Source of the DNA: Pseudomonas hefeiensis
Lineage (GTDB): Bacteria > Pseudomonadota > Gammaproteobacteria > Pseudomonadales > Pseudomonadaceae
Direction of reading: 5' to 3'
Length of the DNA stretch: 64,000 bases
Assembly: GCF_030687835.1 (NCBI RefSeq)
Contig: NZ_CP117449.1
Location: 5,647,001 to 5,711,000 of the forward strand
A program made the translations under genes and the position numbers. A model generated the notes under the pieces. The model did not search any database and was not told the origin of the DNA. It saw nothing but the letters and a program-made list of their open reading frames with translations. Positions within the stretch are counted from its first letter, which is position 1, and every line of letters begins with the position of its first letter. This document shows positions 46,825 to 55,936 of the stretch, one piece after another.

Positions 46825-47812
46825 CGCGCACCCGGCGCCCAGTGATGCCCAAGCGGCCGAACACAGCACACCCAAATCACGCTGGAGCCGCTGGAAACGC
46901 CCGCTGACCCTGGCCTTCTTCCTGCTGCTGATCGTGTTGTTCACGGCCCTGGCCCGGCGCATCGACTGGGCCGAAGTGTTCGCGACCCTGGCGGACTTCA
47001 AACTGCGCACATTGCTCATCGCCGCGGCGCTGACCGTTACCAGTTTCATCACTTACGCCTGCTTCGACCTGATCGGCCGCACCTACATACGGCAGAAACT
47101 GGGGTGGCGGCAAATATTGCCGGTAGGTGTGATCAGTTATGCCTTCAATCTGAACCTCAGTGCCTGGGTCGGCGGCATCGCCATGCGCTACCGGCTGTAT
47201 TCGCGGCTGGGGGTGAGCAACGGGAACATCGCCAAGATTCTCGGTCTCAGCCTGGCCACCAATTGGTTCGGCTACATGACCCTGGCTGGGGTGGTGTTCA
47301 GCAGCGGCCTGGTCACGATGCCGCCGGGCTGGAAACTGAGCAGCACTGCGCTGCAAGGCGTGGGCGTGCTGCTGCTGTGTATCAGTGCCGGTTATCTGGT
47401 GGCCTGCCGGTTCTCCAAGCGTCGGGCCTGGACGATCCGCGGTATGGAAATCAACCTGCCGTCGCTGCGCATGGCGGGGCTGCAACTGGCGCTGGGTGCG
47501 TTGAACTGGTCGCTGATGGCGGCGGTGATCTTTACCCTGCTGCCGGGCAAGCTGGATTATCCGGTGGTGCTGGGGGTGTTGATGATCAGCAGCATTGCCG
47601 GAGTCATCACGCACATTCCGGCGGGATTGGGGGTGTTGGAGGCGGTGTTTATCGCGCTGCTGCAGCACGAGGTTTCTCGCGGCAGCCTGCTGGCGGGGCT
47701 GATTGCCTATCGGGCGATCTATTTCATCTTGCCGTTGTTGATCACGGTGCTGATGTACCTGGTGATCGAGGCGAAGGCCAGGGCGTTGCGGGTCAAACCG
47801 GGGCCTAAGTGA
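46811..47812 (+). CDS. ybhN: YbhN-like lysylphosphatidylglycerol-synthase TM-domain family protein
   Basis: A 333-aa inner-membrane protein with about eight TM segments and a basic cytosolic N-terminus (to about 30). VGVISYAFNLNLSAWVGGIAMRYRLY and HIPAGLGVLEAVF are family motifs of UPF0104/YbhN proteins, related to the flippase domain of MprF. Together with ClsB and YbhP it suggests phospholipid synthesis and movement. Overlaps clsB by 14 bp. Followed by a long REP inverted pair. Confidence 0.9.
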   Translation: MNHSDAHPAPSDAQAAEHSTPKSRWSRWKRPLTLAFFLLLIVLFTALARRIDWAEVFATLADFKLRTLLIAAALTVTSFITYACFDLIGRTYIRQKLGWRQILPVGVISYAFNLNLSAWVGGIAMRYRLYSRLGVSNGNIAKILGLSLATNWFGYMTLAGVVFSSGLVTMPPGWKLSSTALQGVGVLLLCISAGYLVACRFSKRRAWTIRGMEINLPSLRMAGLQLALGALNWSLMAAVIFTLLPGKLDYPVVLGVLMISSIAGVITHIPAGLGVLEAVFIALLQHEVSRGSLLAGLIAYRAIYFILPLLITVLMYLVIEAKARALRVKPGPK

Positions 47813-47840
47813 CAGGTTCGGAGCTATAGGTTGGCTGAGC

Positions 47841-47946
47841 GGGCCCCATCGCGAGCAGGCTCGCTCCCACAGTAGATTTGTGGTGGACATCAACTCTGCG
47901 TTCACCATAGATCAATTGTAGGAGCGAGCCTGCTCGCGATGGGGCC
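47841..47946. repeat. Long REP inverted pair with extended arms
   Basis: Arms begin GGGCCCCATCGCGAGCAGGC (47841) and end in its reverse complement (47946), matching over about 27 bp each, except the loop. It lies between the convergent ybhN-like and hydrolase genes and may terminate both transcripts. Confidence 0.9.
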
Positions 47947-47964
47947 CGTATGAACACAGCGCAA

Positions 47965-48723
47965 TCAACGCGACTGGATAATGCTCAATCGCTCGCCCAC
48001 CACCATCTCGGTGATCCAGTCCACCAGAATCGAGGTGTAGGCCTGCTGGGACACCGGGTCGCTCAAGGCATGGTCGGCGCCGTCGATGATCCGGTGCGTC
48101 AGCGAATGGGTCTGCTGGCACGCCGCTCGGTAGCTCATGATCGTCGCGTGGGGCACATGCTCGTCGGTCTCCGACTCCACCAGCAATACATCACCCGTGA
48201 ACTGCGAACATGCGTGCAAGGCGCGGTTGGTGTCGGCGTGCACCGGGGTACTGCGGTAATCCAGCAGGTCCGTCTTGTCCAGGTCACGCTTGGGCGTGTG
48301 CCATTGCTCGTCGCGGTACAGCGCCGGCACCCGCAGTGCCAGCCAGCGCACCGGCCGCAGCAACGTCAGGATCGCGGCCAGGTAACCGCCGTAGCTGGTG
48401 CCCACCACGGCGATCGCCGAGGTATCCAAGGCTGGATGGGCGAGCAGCCGATCATAGGCGGTGAGCAAATCCCGCAGGTTATCTTCCCGGGTTACCCGGG
48501 ATAACGGAATGCCCGCTCCGCCGGTATGCCCGCGCAAGTCAAAGGTCAGGCAGACGCAGCCCAGGCCGGCGATGCCTTTGGCCCGTTCCAGGTCACGCTC
48601 CTGGCTACCGCCCCAACCGTGGACGAACAACACCCCCGGAACCTTCGACTTGGGACTCAGGAAGGTCCCGTTCATGAGTTCGTCGTCGATCTCGATCTGA
48701 ATGGTTTCGCTTCTAGCCGTCAT
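47965..48723 (-). CDS. Alpha/beta hydrolase
   Basis: A 252-aa hydrolase: VLFVHGWGGSQER (31-43) oxyanion segment, nucleophile elbow G-T-S110-Y-G-G, later VESETDEH with the acid Asp and DGADHALSDP with the catalytic His. Soluble, esterase or peptidase type; substrate unknown. Overlaps the DUF3182 gene upstream by 11 bp, so both are one unit. Confidence 0.87.
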   Translation of the reverse strand: MTARSETIQIEIDDELMNGTFLSPKSKVPGVLFVHGWGGSQERDLERAKGIAGLGCVCLTFDLRGHTGGAGIPLSRVTREDNLRDLLTAYDRLLAHPALDTSAIAVVGTSYGGYLAAILTLLRPVRWLALRVPALYRDEQWHTPKRDLDKTDLLDYRSTPVHADTNRALHACSQFTGDVLLVESETDEHVPHATIMSYRAACQQTHSLTHRIIDGADHALSDPVSQQAYTSILVDWITEMVVGERLSIIQSR

Positions 48724-49822
48724 AGGAATGAACCGTTACGTATTTAAGAAGAAAGTCTCCATTGTGCGCCGGGCCGCGATACACCTCCCTGGCTCCGGGA
48801 GGCAGCGGCTGGTCCGTGTAGGTCTCCACCGAGGACACACGGACCGCGCTGGAGGAAGGGTCCTCAATGAACGCCTGTAACGCTGCAAGCTCAGCACTGC
48901 TGGCCCCACCCATGCGCCATGACTGCTCCAGCACTCCACCACGAGGCTGACCACCGACGTCGATGCCCTGGGCGATGTCGTAATTGCGTCGCGAGGCAAA
49001 AAACCTTGGAAATGCCTGATTGGCGGCATCGTCAAACACCTGCGCCAACCGCACCGCCTCACGCACATCGTCGGGCAGCTCAAGTTTGAGCAATTCAATA
49101 TAGCCGCCCTGCACCGCCAACAGGTCCGAGCCGCCGTAAACCTCCAGCCCTTCACTGTCCCGCGTCAGATGTTGCACACCGCAGTAACTCAATATTTTGC
49201 CGTTGATGAAGCTCTGGCCGACGCTCTGGGTCTTGACCTGTTCGAGATTCTGCTCAAGCACCACACCGTCGCGAAACAGCGCTTGGGCCTCGGGGCCGGC
49301 GGCGACTTCATCGAACTGCGCCAGACTCTTGATCACCCGCTGATCGCGTCCGGCACAGGCATGGATAGGCTTGAAGCGGATCGCTCCGGTGTACAGCAGA
49401 TGCTCGGCAGCCTGGCGCGCATCCTGGAGCGCAAACACAGTCACGCCATCGAGCACCGCACCCCGGGTCAACTTGGCGAACAGCGGTGACCAGCCCACGG
49501 GCGCGACCGCGTGCCTGTTCAGCAGACCGTGGGTGATTGCCTTGGTGCAGATAAAATCATGCTCGACATAACCGCCCCATAGATCCTCTGGCCCTTTGAC
49601 GCCCAAGCGCAGCGCTGCCTCGGCACCTATTACGGTTTGCGTGGGTAGCACGTACAGATCATGCCCACCATGGTGCTGTTCGTCATAACTGCCGCCGTAT
49701 TCAAGCCCCAGAATCTGCGCCAGCCAACGGGCCAACGCCCGATTGGTTTCAACTTCATGAAGCGGTGCGTGGGGGTTGGTCGAATGGTCCACTACCAGTT
49801 TGTTGCGATTGACCGTCGTCAT
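48713..49822 (-). CDS. DUF3182 family protein, ATP-grasp-like
   Basis: A 369-aa soluble protein recognised as DUF3182 (LARWLAQILGLEYGGSYDE ... VLPTQTVI ... RFKPIHACAGRDQ). The segment IRFKPIHACAGRDQRVI and the later EQNLEQVKTQSVGQ resemble the lysine and glutamate positions of ATP-grasp enzymes, but I cannot confirm a complete site. Co-translated with an alpha/beta hydrolase. The upstream 214 bp holds only the GlxA gene end and half a REP. Confidence 0.78.
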   Translation of the reverse strand: MTTVNRNKLVVDHSTNPHAPLHEVETNRALARWLAQILGLEYGGSYDEQHHGGHDLYVLPTQTVIGAEAALRLGVKGPEDLWGGYVEHDFICTKAITHGLLNRHAVAPVGWSPLFAKLTRGAVLDGVTVFALQDARQAAEHLLYTGAIRFKPIHACAGRDQRVIKSLAQFDEVAAGPEAQALFRDGVVLEQNLEQVKTQSVGQSFINGKILSYCGVQHLTRDSEGLEVYGGSDLLAVQGGYIELLKLELPDDVREAVRLAQVFDDAANQAFPRFFASRRNYDIAQGIDVGGQPRGGVLEQSWRMGGASSAELAALQAFIEDPSSSAVRVSSVETYTDQPLPPGAREVYRGPAHNGDFLLKYVTVHSYDG

Positions 49823-50014
49823 GCGGTGCCCTTTTAACTGCGCTCGATGGCTTTAGGTAAAGGGGTGCAGAGATCAGGCCAACGGTGTTGCGAGCCAGGA
49901 CGAACAACGAAACGGGTGTTTCAGGGAGAATTGATAGCACCGGGCCTGTTTCATTCTGCACGACACCCTGAGGACATCCGGCAAATTGCACGACAACTGC
50001 GCCGGTCTCAGCCC

Positions 50015-50032
50015 CTGTGGCGAGGGGATTGA
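50015..50032. repeat. Half REP, GAGGGGATT family
   Basis: TGTGGCGAGGGGATTGATG matches one arm of the GAGGGGATTTATCCCC repeat, cut after GATT. It adjoins the stop of the GlxA-type gene. Confidence 0.6.
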
Positions 50033-50035
50033 TGA

Positions 50036-51028
50036 CTACTTTGGAGCATTCATCGGGCTTACCCCAAACCTCGCCCGATAATCACTGGGCGCCAACCCGG
50101 TGATCTTCTTGAACGTCGTGCGAAAAGCCCCCGGGTCCTGATAACCCACCGTCCAGGCAATGTGGTCGATGGTGCCATTGGTGAATTCCAGCATTTCCCG
50201 GGCCTTGCCGACGCGCAGGTGCTGGCAGTATTCGGTGGGTTTGAGCCCGGTGGCGGCGCGAAACCTGCGCAGGAAGGTGCGTTCCTCCAGCCCGGCCCGT
50301 TCGGCCATGGCGCCGAGGGAAACGTCCACCGCGCCGCTGCCTTGCAGCCAGTGCTGGACCTTGAGAATGGCCGAGTCACCGTGTCCGAGGATGGGCGCAA
50401 AGTTGCTGCCGCATTGGCTAGCGCTGTCGCTGTGTTCGATCACCAGAAACTGCGCCGTGCGCGTGGCGATGCTGGGACCGAGCAGTCGGTCCACCAGTCG
50501 TAACCCCAATTCCGACCAGGCCATCAGCCCGGCCGTGGTAATCAGGTCCCCATCGTCGACGATGGGTTTGTCGGCGTTGAGCTTGATCTTCGGATAACGT
50601 GCAGCAAAGGTCTTGGCCGAGGTCCAGTGGGTCGTGGCGCTGCGCCCATCGAGCAGGCCGCTTTCGGCCAACAGAATCGAACCGACACACACACCACCCA
50701 GCACCGTCCCGTCGGCATGCCGCGCTCGCAACCAACTCACCAGCGCCTGCGACACCAGCCCCTCACTGAAACCGGCGATGGACGGTGGAATCAGCAGGGC
50801 GACCAGTCTGCCCTGGGGACCCGCGAAACTGTCGAACACCCGGGTCGGTACTTCACCCTCCTGCGCTCGCCAATGACTGACCCGCAGTCGCGGCAGCTGC
50901 GCGCTGGCTTGCTCGTCGGCAATCCGCTGCGCCACGGCGAACAGATCGGTCAAGCCATGCACCGCCGCCATCTGCGCGCCGGGGTAGATGAGCACCCCGA
51001 GCTCGGCGACTGCCCGTTCCTGCGTCAT
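50036..51028 (-). CDS. GlxA-type AraC family transcriptional regulator
   Basis: A 330-aa regulator: DJ-1/PfpI-like domain (8 to about 185, ELGVLIYPGAQMAAVHGL ... GVCVGSILLAESGLLDGR) without sensing catalysis, then two AraC helix-turn-helix motifs (about 230-325, SLGAMAERAGLEERTFLRRF and IDHIAWTVGYQDPGAF). This group often controls nearby amidase or hydrolase genes. The cysteine hydrolase at 55.3 kb is a candidate target, now separated by the Fec-type cluster. Start ATG at 51028. Confidence 0.93.
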   Translation of the reverse strand: MTQERAVAELGVLIYPGAQMAAVHGLTDLFAVAQRIADEQASAQLPRLRVSHWRAQEGEVPTRVFDSFAGPQGRLVALLIPPSIAGFSEGLVSQALVSWLRARHADGTVLGGVCVGSILLAESGLLDGRSATTHWTSAKTFAARYPKIKLNADKPIVDDGDLITTAGLMAWSELGLRLVDRLLGPSIATRTAQFLVIEHSDSASQCGSNFAPILGHGDSAILKVQHWLQGSGAVDVSLGAMAERAGLEERTFLRRFRAATGLKPTEYCQHLRVGKAREMLEFTNGTIDHIAWTVGYQDPGAFRTTFKKITGLAPSDYRARFGVSPMNAPK

Positions 51029-51129
51029 TAATCCATTCCTCCTCTTTTGTCGTTGCGCCCCATCCAGACAGGCACCCTCCTGATCGCAGGGTGCCATCGG
51101 GCCGGCTTTTAAAGCCCCAAAAAAAGTGT

Positions 51130-51148
51130 AATGATAATACCTATCATT
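51130..51148 (+). promoter_or_regulatory. Fur box before the FecI-like sigma factor gene
   Basis: AATGATAATACCTATCATT is a near-palindromic 19-mer, 24 bp before the sigma-factor start, and agrees closely with the Fur consensus GATAATGATAATCATTATC. Iron repression of the unit is therefore likely. Confidence 0.82.
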
Positions 51149-51172
51149 AACACCCACTCCAACGAGCCCGTC

Positions 51173-51682
51173 ATGTCAGCAGCTTCCAGTGGCAATGCTC
51201 AACTGCATCAACTCTACCGCGATCACCACGGGTGGCTGCACGCCTGGTTGCGTCGAAAGCTGGGCAACCATGACCACGCGGCGGACATCGCGCAAGATAC
51301 ATTTCTGCGTCTGCTGGTTTCCGGGCGTATCCCCGGGGTAGTGGAAGGGCGCAGTTACCTGACCCAGATCGCCCGTAACCTTGTGATTGATCAGTGGCGT
51401 CGGCAGCGAATCGAACGGGCCTATCTGGAAAGTATCGCCCATTTGCCCGAGCCCCAGACGCCTTGCCTGGAGACGCGAGCAATCATCCTGGAAACGCTTC
51501 AGAAGATCGACGCGATGCTCGACCGGATGCCCAGCAACGTGCGAACCGCCTTCCTGCTGTCGCAATTCGAGGGCCTTGGCTATGCGCAAATTGCCGAACG
51601 TCTGCAAGTCACGGTCAGCTCAGTACAAAAATACATGACCCGCGCCATCCTGGCCTGCTACCAGACGGTCTATGAAGAATGA
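51173..51682 (+). CDS. ECF sigma factor, FecI-like
   Basis: A 169-aa extracytoplasmic-function sigma factor: region 2 (about 10-75, HHGWLHAWLRRKLGNHDHAADIAQDTFLRLL) and region 4 (about 110-165, FEGLGYAQIAERLQVTVSSVQKYM). Sequence type is that of iron-starvation sigma factors which recruit polymerase to a TonB-receptor promoter. A Fur box lies just upstream. The stop overlaps the FecR-like gene by 4 bp. An in-frame start at 51131 would sit within the Fur box and is rejected. Confidence 0.94.
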   Translation: MSAASSGNAQLHQLYRDHHGWLHAWLRRKLGNHDHAADIAQDTFLRLLVSGRIPGVVEGRSYLTQIARNLVIDQWRRQRIERAYLESIAHLPEPQTPCLETRAIILETLQKIDAMLDRMPSNVRTAFLLSQFEGLGYAQIAERLQVTVSSVQKYMTRAILACYQTVYEE

Positions 51683-52644
51683 AACACCGCGCCGAACCAC
51701 CGGTTTCACCAGCCGTCGTCGAACAGGCCAGCGAGTGGCTGATGCTGCATTGGGGCGGTGAAATGAATGACGCTCAACAGCGAGCGTTTATCCTGTGGCA
51801 GCGCGCCGATGCCGAACACGTCAGGGCCTGGCAGCGCTTGCAAGACTTGCAGCGGACCTTGGGCAGCGTTCCTCGCGACTGTGCCCAGGCCGTGCTCAAG
51901 GATGCACCGCAGCGGTCGCGGCGCGACATGCTCAAGCTGCTTTCCCTGATGCTGGTCACGGGAGCAACCGGCTATTCGCTGCACAGCCAGAAACCCTGGC
52001 GCGCAGGATTGGCCGACCAGCACACGGCAGTGGGCGAAATCCGTCGGCTGACCCTGGAAGACGGCACGCGCCTGGACCTGGATACCGACAGCGCCGTGGA
52101 CGTACTTTTTTCTGCCAGCCACCGGCGCATTCGTCTGGTCAAGGGGGCTATCCTGCTGGAGTCCGGGCATAAACCCGAGTACCTCCAGCGGCCATTGATC
52201 GTGCAGACCGCGGCTGGCGATATCCAAGCGTTGGGCACACGCTTCTGCGTGGCCGAGGCACAGCAAGGCATCCGGGTCGACCTTTACACAGGAATGCTGG
52301 AAGTACGGCCTACCGCGGCGGCGGCCCAAAGACTGGTGGAGGGCCAGAGCCTCTGGTTCGATCAGGACCGACTCGGCGTCATCACCGCCACCGATCCAAA
52401 CGCCAGCGCCTGGAGCGAGGGCCACCTGATCGCCGAACGCCAGCTGCTGGGTCAGTTTCTATCGCAACTGAGCCGCTATCGGCCCGGCATGCTCCGCTGC
52501 GATCCGGCCGCCGCACCGTTGCTGATCACCGGTGTATTCCCTCTGACCGACACCGACGCCATCCTGGCTGCGCTGGCTCGCTCGCTGCCGGTGCGCGTCC
52601 ACCAAACAACGCGGTATTGGGTCACGGTAAAGCGTCTCGCCTGA
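51679..52644 (+). CDS. FecR-like anti-sigma factor
   Basis: A 321-aa inner-membrane regulator: DUF4880 segment at the N-terminus (ASEWLMLHWGGEM ... WQRADAEHVRAWQRLQDL), one TM or Tat-like segment at about 75-97 (LKLLSLMLVTGATGYSLH preceded by RRDM), and a periplasmic FecR domain (about 110-210, GEIRRLTLEDGTRLDLDTDSAVDV). It relays receptor occupancy to the sigma factor. Coupled by ATGA to the sigma gene; the receptor follows 86 bp later. Confidence 0.93.
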   Translation: MKHRAEPPVSPAVVEQASEWLMLHWGGEMNDAQQRAFILWQRADAEHVRAWQRLQDLQRTLGSVPRDCAQAVLKDAPQRSRRDMLKLLSLMLVTGATGYSLHSQKPWRAGLADQHTAVGEIRRLTLEDGTRLDLDTDSAVDVLFSASHRRIRLVKGAILLESGHKPEYLQRPLIVQTAAGDIQALGTRFCVAEAQQGIRVDLYTGMLEVRPTAAAAQRLVEGQSLWFDQDRLGVITATDPNASAWSEGHLIAERQLLGQFLSQLSRYRPGMLRCDPAAAPLLITGVFPLTDTDAILAALARSLPVRVHQTTRYWVTVKRLA

Positions 52645-52730
52645 TTTTTCCGTCGGGTGTTGTCGGTTTTTCCTGTTGATACGGGATAGCTCTGAAACCC
52701 TTCAATTGCTATCCGCCAGGGAGTATCGCA

Positions 52731-55193
52731 GTGCCCGTCCAAACCCCTTTCCATTTCTTGCGCAACGGTTTGTTCCTCGGCGCCCTGGCTGCAACGCCAA
52801 TATTCTGCACAACCGCCCAGGCCGAGCCAGCCAGCATCGATGATGTTCGCCAGTACGATATCGCAGCAGGCCAGCTCGACCAGGCGTTGAACCAATTCGC
52901 CACGACAGCCGGTGTGTTGCTGTCGGTGGACGCGCAACTGACCACAGGCAAGAGCACGCAGGGGCTCCACGGGCAATTCAATATTCCCGGGGCGTTGCAG
53001 CGTTTATTGGCAGGTTCGGGCTTGCAGGCAGTCAACAGCGGCAACGCCTGGTCCCTGCAACTCGCACCCGACAGCGCAACCTTGCAACTGGACGCCACGC
53101 TGATCGGCGCCCGCAGCATCGGCGAAAACCCCTGGGGCCCGGTCGATGGCATCGTCGCCACGCGCAGCGCCACGGGCAGCAAGACCGATAGCGCCCTGGT
53201 GGAGGTGCCGCAAACCATTAACGTGGTTACCGCTGACGAGATCAAGGCCCGAGGCGCCCAAAGCGTCACTCAAGCGCTGCGCTACACGCCTGGCATCACT
53301 GGCGGCGGCTTCTCTGACCGGGTGAAGATTTTTGATGAGCCTACCTCCCGTGGCATAAGCCCCGTCCCGTTGTATCTGGACGGCTTGCATTTGCCATACG
53401 GCGGAGGCAGTACCGGCGGCGCGCTGCAAATCGAACCGTATTCGCTGGAACGCATTGAAGTGCTCAAAGGACCGGCCTCGGTGCTGTACGGTCAGAACCA
53501 GCCTGGCGGTATCGTCAACATGGTCAGCAAGCGGCCAACCCTCGAACCCATCCATGAAGTGGCATTGAAGGCGGGCAGTTACGACCAGATGGGGGTTGGC
53601 GTGGATGTCGGGGGCCCCTTGGATGAACAAGGCACGCTGCTGTATCGCTTGACCGGGCTGGTCAATGACAGCAATTCGAGCATCGACTATGCCCAGCAAA
53701 AACGCCAGTTTCTCGCGCCGAGCCTGACCTGGCTCCCCAACGAAGACACCAGCCTGACCCTGTTCGCCCAGTACCAGCGCGACGACGCGGTACCGGAGGC
53801 GCAAGGCTTGCCTGCCCTGGGCACGGTGTTCAACAACCCCAATGGCAAAATTTCGCGGGACCTTTTCCTGGGCGAACCCGGCGTCAATGACTACAAGCGC
53901 AACCAATATGCCCTGGGCTATGAGCTGAGCCATCGCCTGAATGATGTCTGGACCTTGAAGCAGAACGCCCGTTATGCCGTGGTGGATGACCATTACACCG
54001 CCCCGCTGCATGGTTATCGTTTCGTCAACAACCCCGTCACCGGCGCCAACGACAAACGCTATATGACCCGCTACGGCGTCGACTGGTCGCAGACCAACAA
54101 GGTCTTCGGTGTGGATAACATTGCCCAGGCCGAATTCGACAGCGGCCCCCTGAAACACACCCTGATCACCGGCTTGGACTACTACCGGTTCAATTCAAAA
54201 TTCAAAGGGCTGTACGACTACAACCCACCGATTATCGACATTTTCAACCCGGTCCACGGCCAGCCCCTCAACTTCGGCAATCTGTATCGATGGGACAACA
54301 CCATCACCCAGACCGGCCTGTACATGCAGGACCAGATCAAGCTTGACCAATGGGTACTGGTGCTCGGTGGCCGCTACGACTGGACCGAAGTGGACAACAA
54401 GGAACCGGTCAGCGGTGCCCATAGCAACGTCCGTGACAGTGCCTTCACCGGGCGTGCCGGCCTGGTGTACCTGTTCGACAACGGCCTGGCTCCGTTCATC
54501 AGCTATGCCGAGTCATTCCAGCCGGTCAGCGGCCGTGATGCATCCGGCAAACCATTCGAGGCCACCACCGGCAAGCAGTATGAAATAGGTCTCAAATTCC
54601 AACCGCCAGGACAGCAGAGCTTTGTGCAGCTATCGGTTTATCAACTGGACCAGGAGAACATGCTGACCACCGATCTGGACAACCCGGGCTTCAACGGCCA
54701 GACCGGCGCCGTCCGCTCGACAGGTATCGAACTGGAAGGCAAGGCAAGCCTGAACAAGTCACTGGACATCATCGCGGCCGTCTCGCGCAACGATATTGAA
54801 TACACCAAGGACAATGATGGTCGTCAAGGCAACCATCTGGCCGGCAGCTCGCCGCTGACCGCCTCCGCCTGGGTCAACTACACGTTCTTGGGCGAGACCC
54901 CGCTGGCCGGATTCGGCGCCGGGCTCGGTGTTCGTTATGTGCGCAGCAGTCCCGGAACCGAGTACCCGGGCACAGCCACCGCGCCCTCCTTCGACGTGCC
55001 ATCCTTTACCGTGTATGACGCTCGCCTGTCCTACGACCTCGGCCAATCACCGCTGGGCCTCAAGGGCGTGAAGGTCGACATGAACGTGGAAAACCTCGAC
55101 GACAAAAAATACGTTGCGAACTGCACCAGCAATTGGGACTGCTACTACGGCGATGGCCGAACCATGACGACAAGCCTGACGTACAACTGGTGA
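52731..55193 (+). CDS. TonB-dependent siderophore receptor with STN signalling domain
   Basis: An 820-aa outer-membrane receptor starting with GTG at 52731, behind AGGGAG. Signal peptide about 1-32; STN domain about 42-115 (YDIAAGQLDQALNQFATTAG ... GLQAVNSGNAWSL), which contacts the FecR protein; TonB box region near VEVPQTINVVTADEI; plug and 22-strand barrel ending TTSLTYNW. With the FecI/FecR pair it forms a cell-surface signalling system. The siderophore is unknown; no synthesis genes adjoin, so a xenosiderophore is likely. Confidence 0.95.
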   Translation: MPVQTPFHFLRNGLFLGALAATPIFCTTAQAEPASIDDVRQYDIAAGQLDQALNQFATTAGVLLSVDAQLTTGKSTQGLHGQFNIPGALQRLLAGSGLQAVNSGNAWSLQLAPDSATLQLDATLIGARSIGENPWGPVDGIVATRSATGSKTDSALVEVPQTINVVTADEIKARGAQSVTQALRYTPGITGGGFSDRVKIFDEPTSRGISPVPLYLDGLHLPYGGGSTGGALQIEPYSLERIEVLKGPASVLYGQNQPGGIVNMVSKRPTLEPIHEVALKAGSYDQMGVGVDVGGPLDEQGTLLYRLTGLVNDSNSSIDYAQQKRQFLAPSLTWLPNEDTSLTLFAQYQRDDAVPEAQGLPALGTVFNNPNGKISRDLFLGEPGVNDYKRNQYALGYELSHRLNDVWTLKQNARYAVVDDHYTAPLHGYRFVNNPVTGANDKRYMTRYGVDWSQTNKVFGVDNIAQAEFDSGPLKHTLITGLDYYRFNSKFKGLYDYNPPIIDIFNPVHGQPLNFGNLYRWDNTITQTGLYMQDQIKLDQWVLVLGGRYDWTEVDNKEPVSGAHSNVRDSAFTGRAGLVYLFDNGLAPFISYAESFQPVSGRDASGKPFEATTGKQYEIGLKFQPPGQQSFVQLSVYQLDQENMLTTDLDNPGFNGQTGAVRSTGIELEGKASLNKSLDIIAAVSRNDIEYTKDNDGRQGNHLAGSSPLTASAWVNYTFLGETPLAGFGAGLGVRYVRSSPGTEYPGTATAPSFDVPSFTVYDARLSYDLGQSPLGLKGVKVDMNVENLDDKKYVANCTSNWDCYYGDGRTMTTSLTYNW

Positions 55194-55325
55194 GACCGAG
55201 CCTGACAATGCAGCGTTATCGCTGCGTTGTCAGTTTTCCCTCGCTTATTGTCGTTGCGGCCAATCCTCGATCCGGTGGTAAGCGCCAATACTGGCGCCCT
55301 ACCCAACCTGATCAAGGAAGCCCTC

Positions 55326-55880
55326 ATGTCCAAGCAAGCACTCATCGCAGTCGATATCCAGAACGACTACTTCCCCCAGGGAAAATGGCCGCTGGTCGGT
55401 GTCGATGCCGCCGCCGATAACGCCGTACGGTTGATCGATGCCTTTCGCCAGGCCGGGAACAGCGTGGTGCACATCCGCCACGAATTCACCTCCGATGACG
55501 CGCCCTTCTTCACCCCAGGCTCCGAAGGCGCACAGTTGCACCCCAAGGTGCTCAACCACGCCGACGAACCCGTGGTCCTCAAGCACTTCGTCAATTCGTT
55601 TCGCGAAACCGAACTGCAAGCCCTCCTCGACCAGCACGGCATCGAGCAACTGGTGATAGTCGGCAGTATGAGCCACATGTGCGTTGACGGCGTCGTGCGG
55701 GCTGCGGCGGACTTGGGTTATGGCGTCACGGTGATCCATGATGCCTGCGCCACCCTCGACCTGGAATTCAACGGGGTCGTCGTGCCAGCCGCCCACGTAC
55801 ACGCGGCGTTCATGGCGGCGCTGGGGTTTGCCTACGCGAGTGTGGTGAGCACCGAGCAATTCCTGGCCGGCAATCACTAA
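55326..55880 (+). CDS. Cysteine hydrolase (isochorismatase-like)
   Basis: A 184-aa hydrolase. D10 in ALIAVDIQNDYF, K86 in VLKHFVNSF and C119 in SHMCVDGVVRAA form the Asp-Lys-Cys triad of isochorismatase-fold amidases (nicotinamidase type). The ATG at 55326 follows AAGGAAG. A strong terminator follows the stop. It may belong to the GlxA-type regulator at 50-51 kb rather than to the siderophore receptor. Substrate not predictable. Confidence 0.92.
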   Translation: MSKQALIAVDIQNDYFPQGKWPLVGVDAAADNAVRLIDAFRQAGNSVVHIRHEFTSDDAPFFTPGSEGAQLHPKVLNHADEPVVLKHFVNSFRETELQALLDQHGIEQLVIVGSMSHMCVDGVVRAAADLGYGVTVIHDACATLDLEFNGVVVPAAHVHAAFMAALGFAYASVVSTEQFLAGNH

Positions 55881-55894
55881 ACATACCGCACATA

Positions 55895-55926
55895 AAAACC
55901 GCGCTTCGTCGCCCAAGCGCGGTTTT
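55895..55926 (+). terminator. Rho-independent terminator after the cysteine hydrolase gene
   Basis: AAAACCGCGCTT (55895-55906) pairs with AAGCGCGGTTTT (55915-55926) around an 8-base loop, 14 bp after the stop codon. Confidence 0.92.
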
Positions 55927-55936
55927 GTCTCGCGTA

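Noticed and set aside
51131..51172. Earlier in-frame start for the FecI-like gene
   Set aside because: It lies within the Fur box and lacks a ribosome site; the ATG at 51173 gives the normal sigma-factor length.
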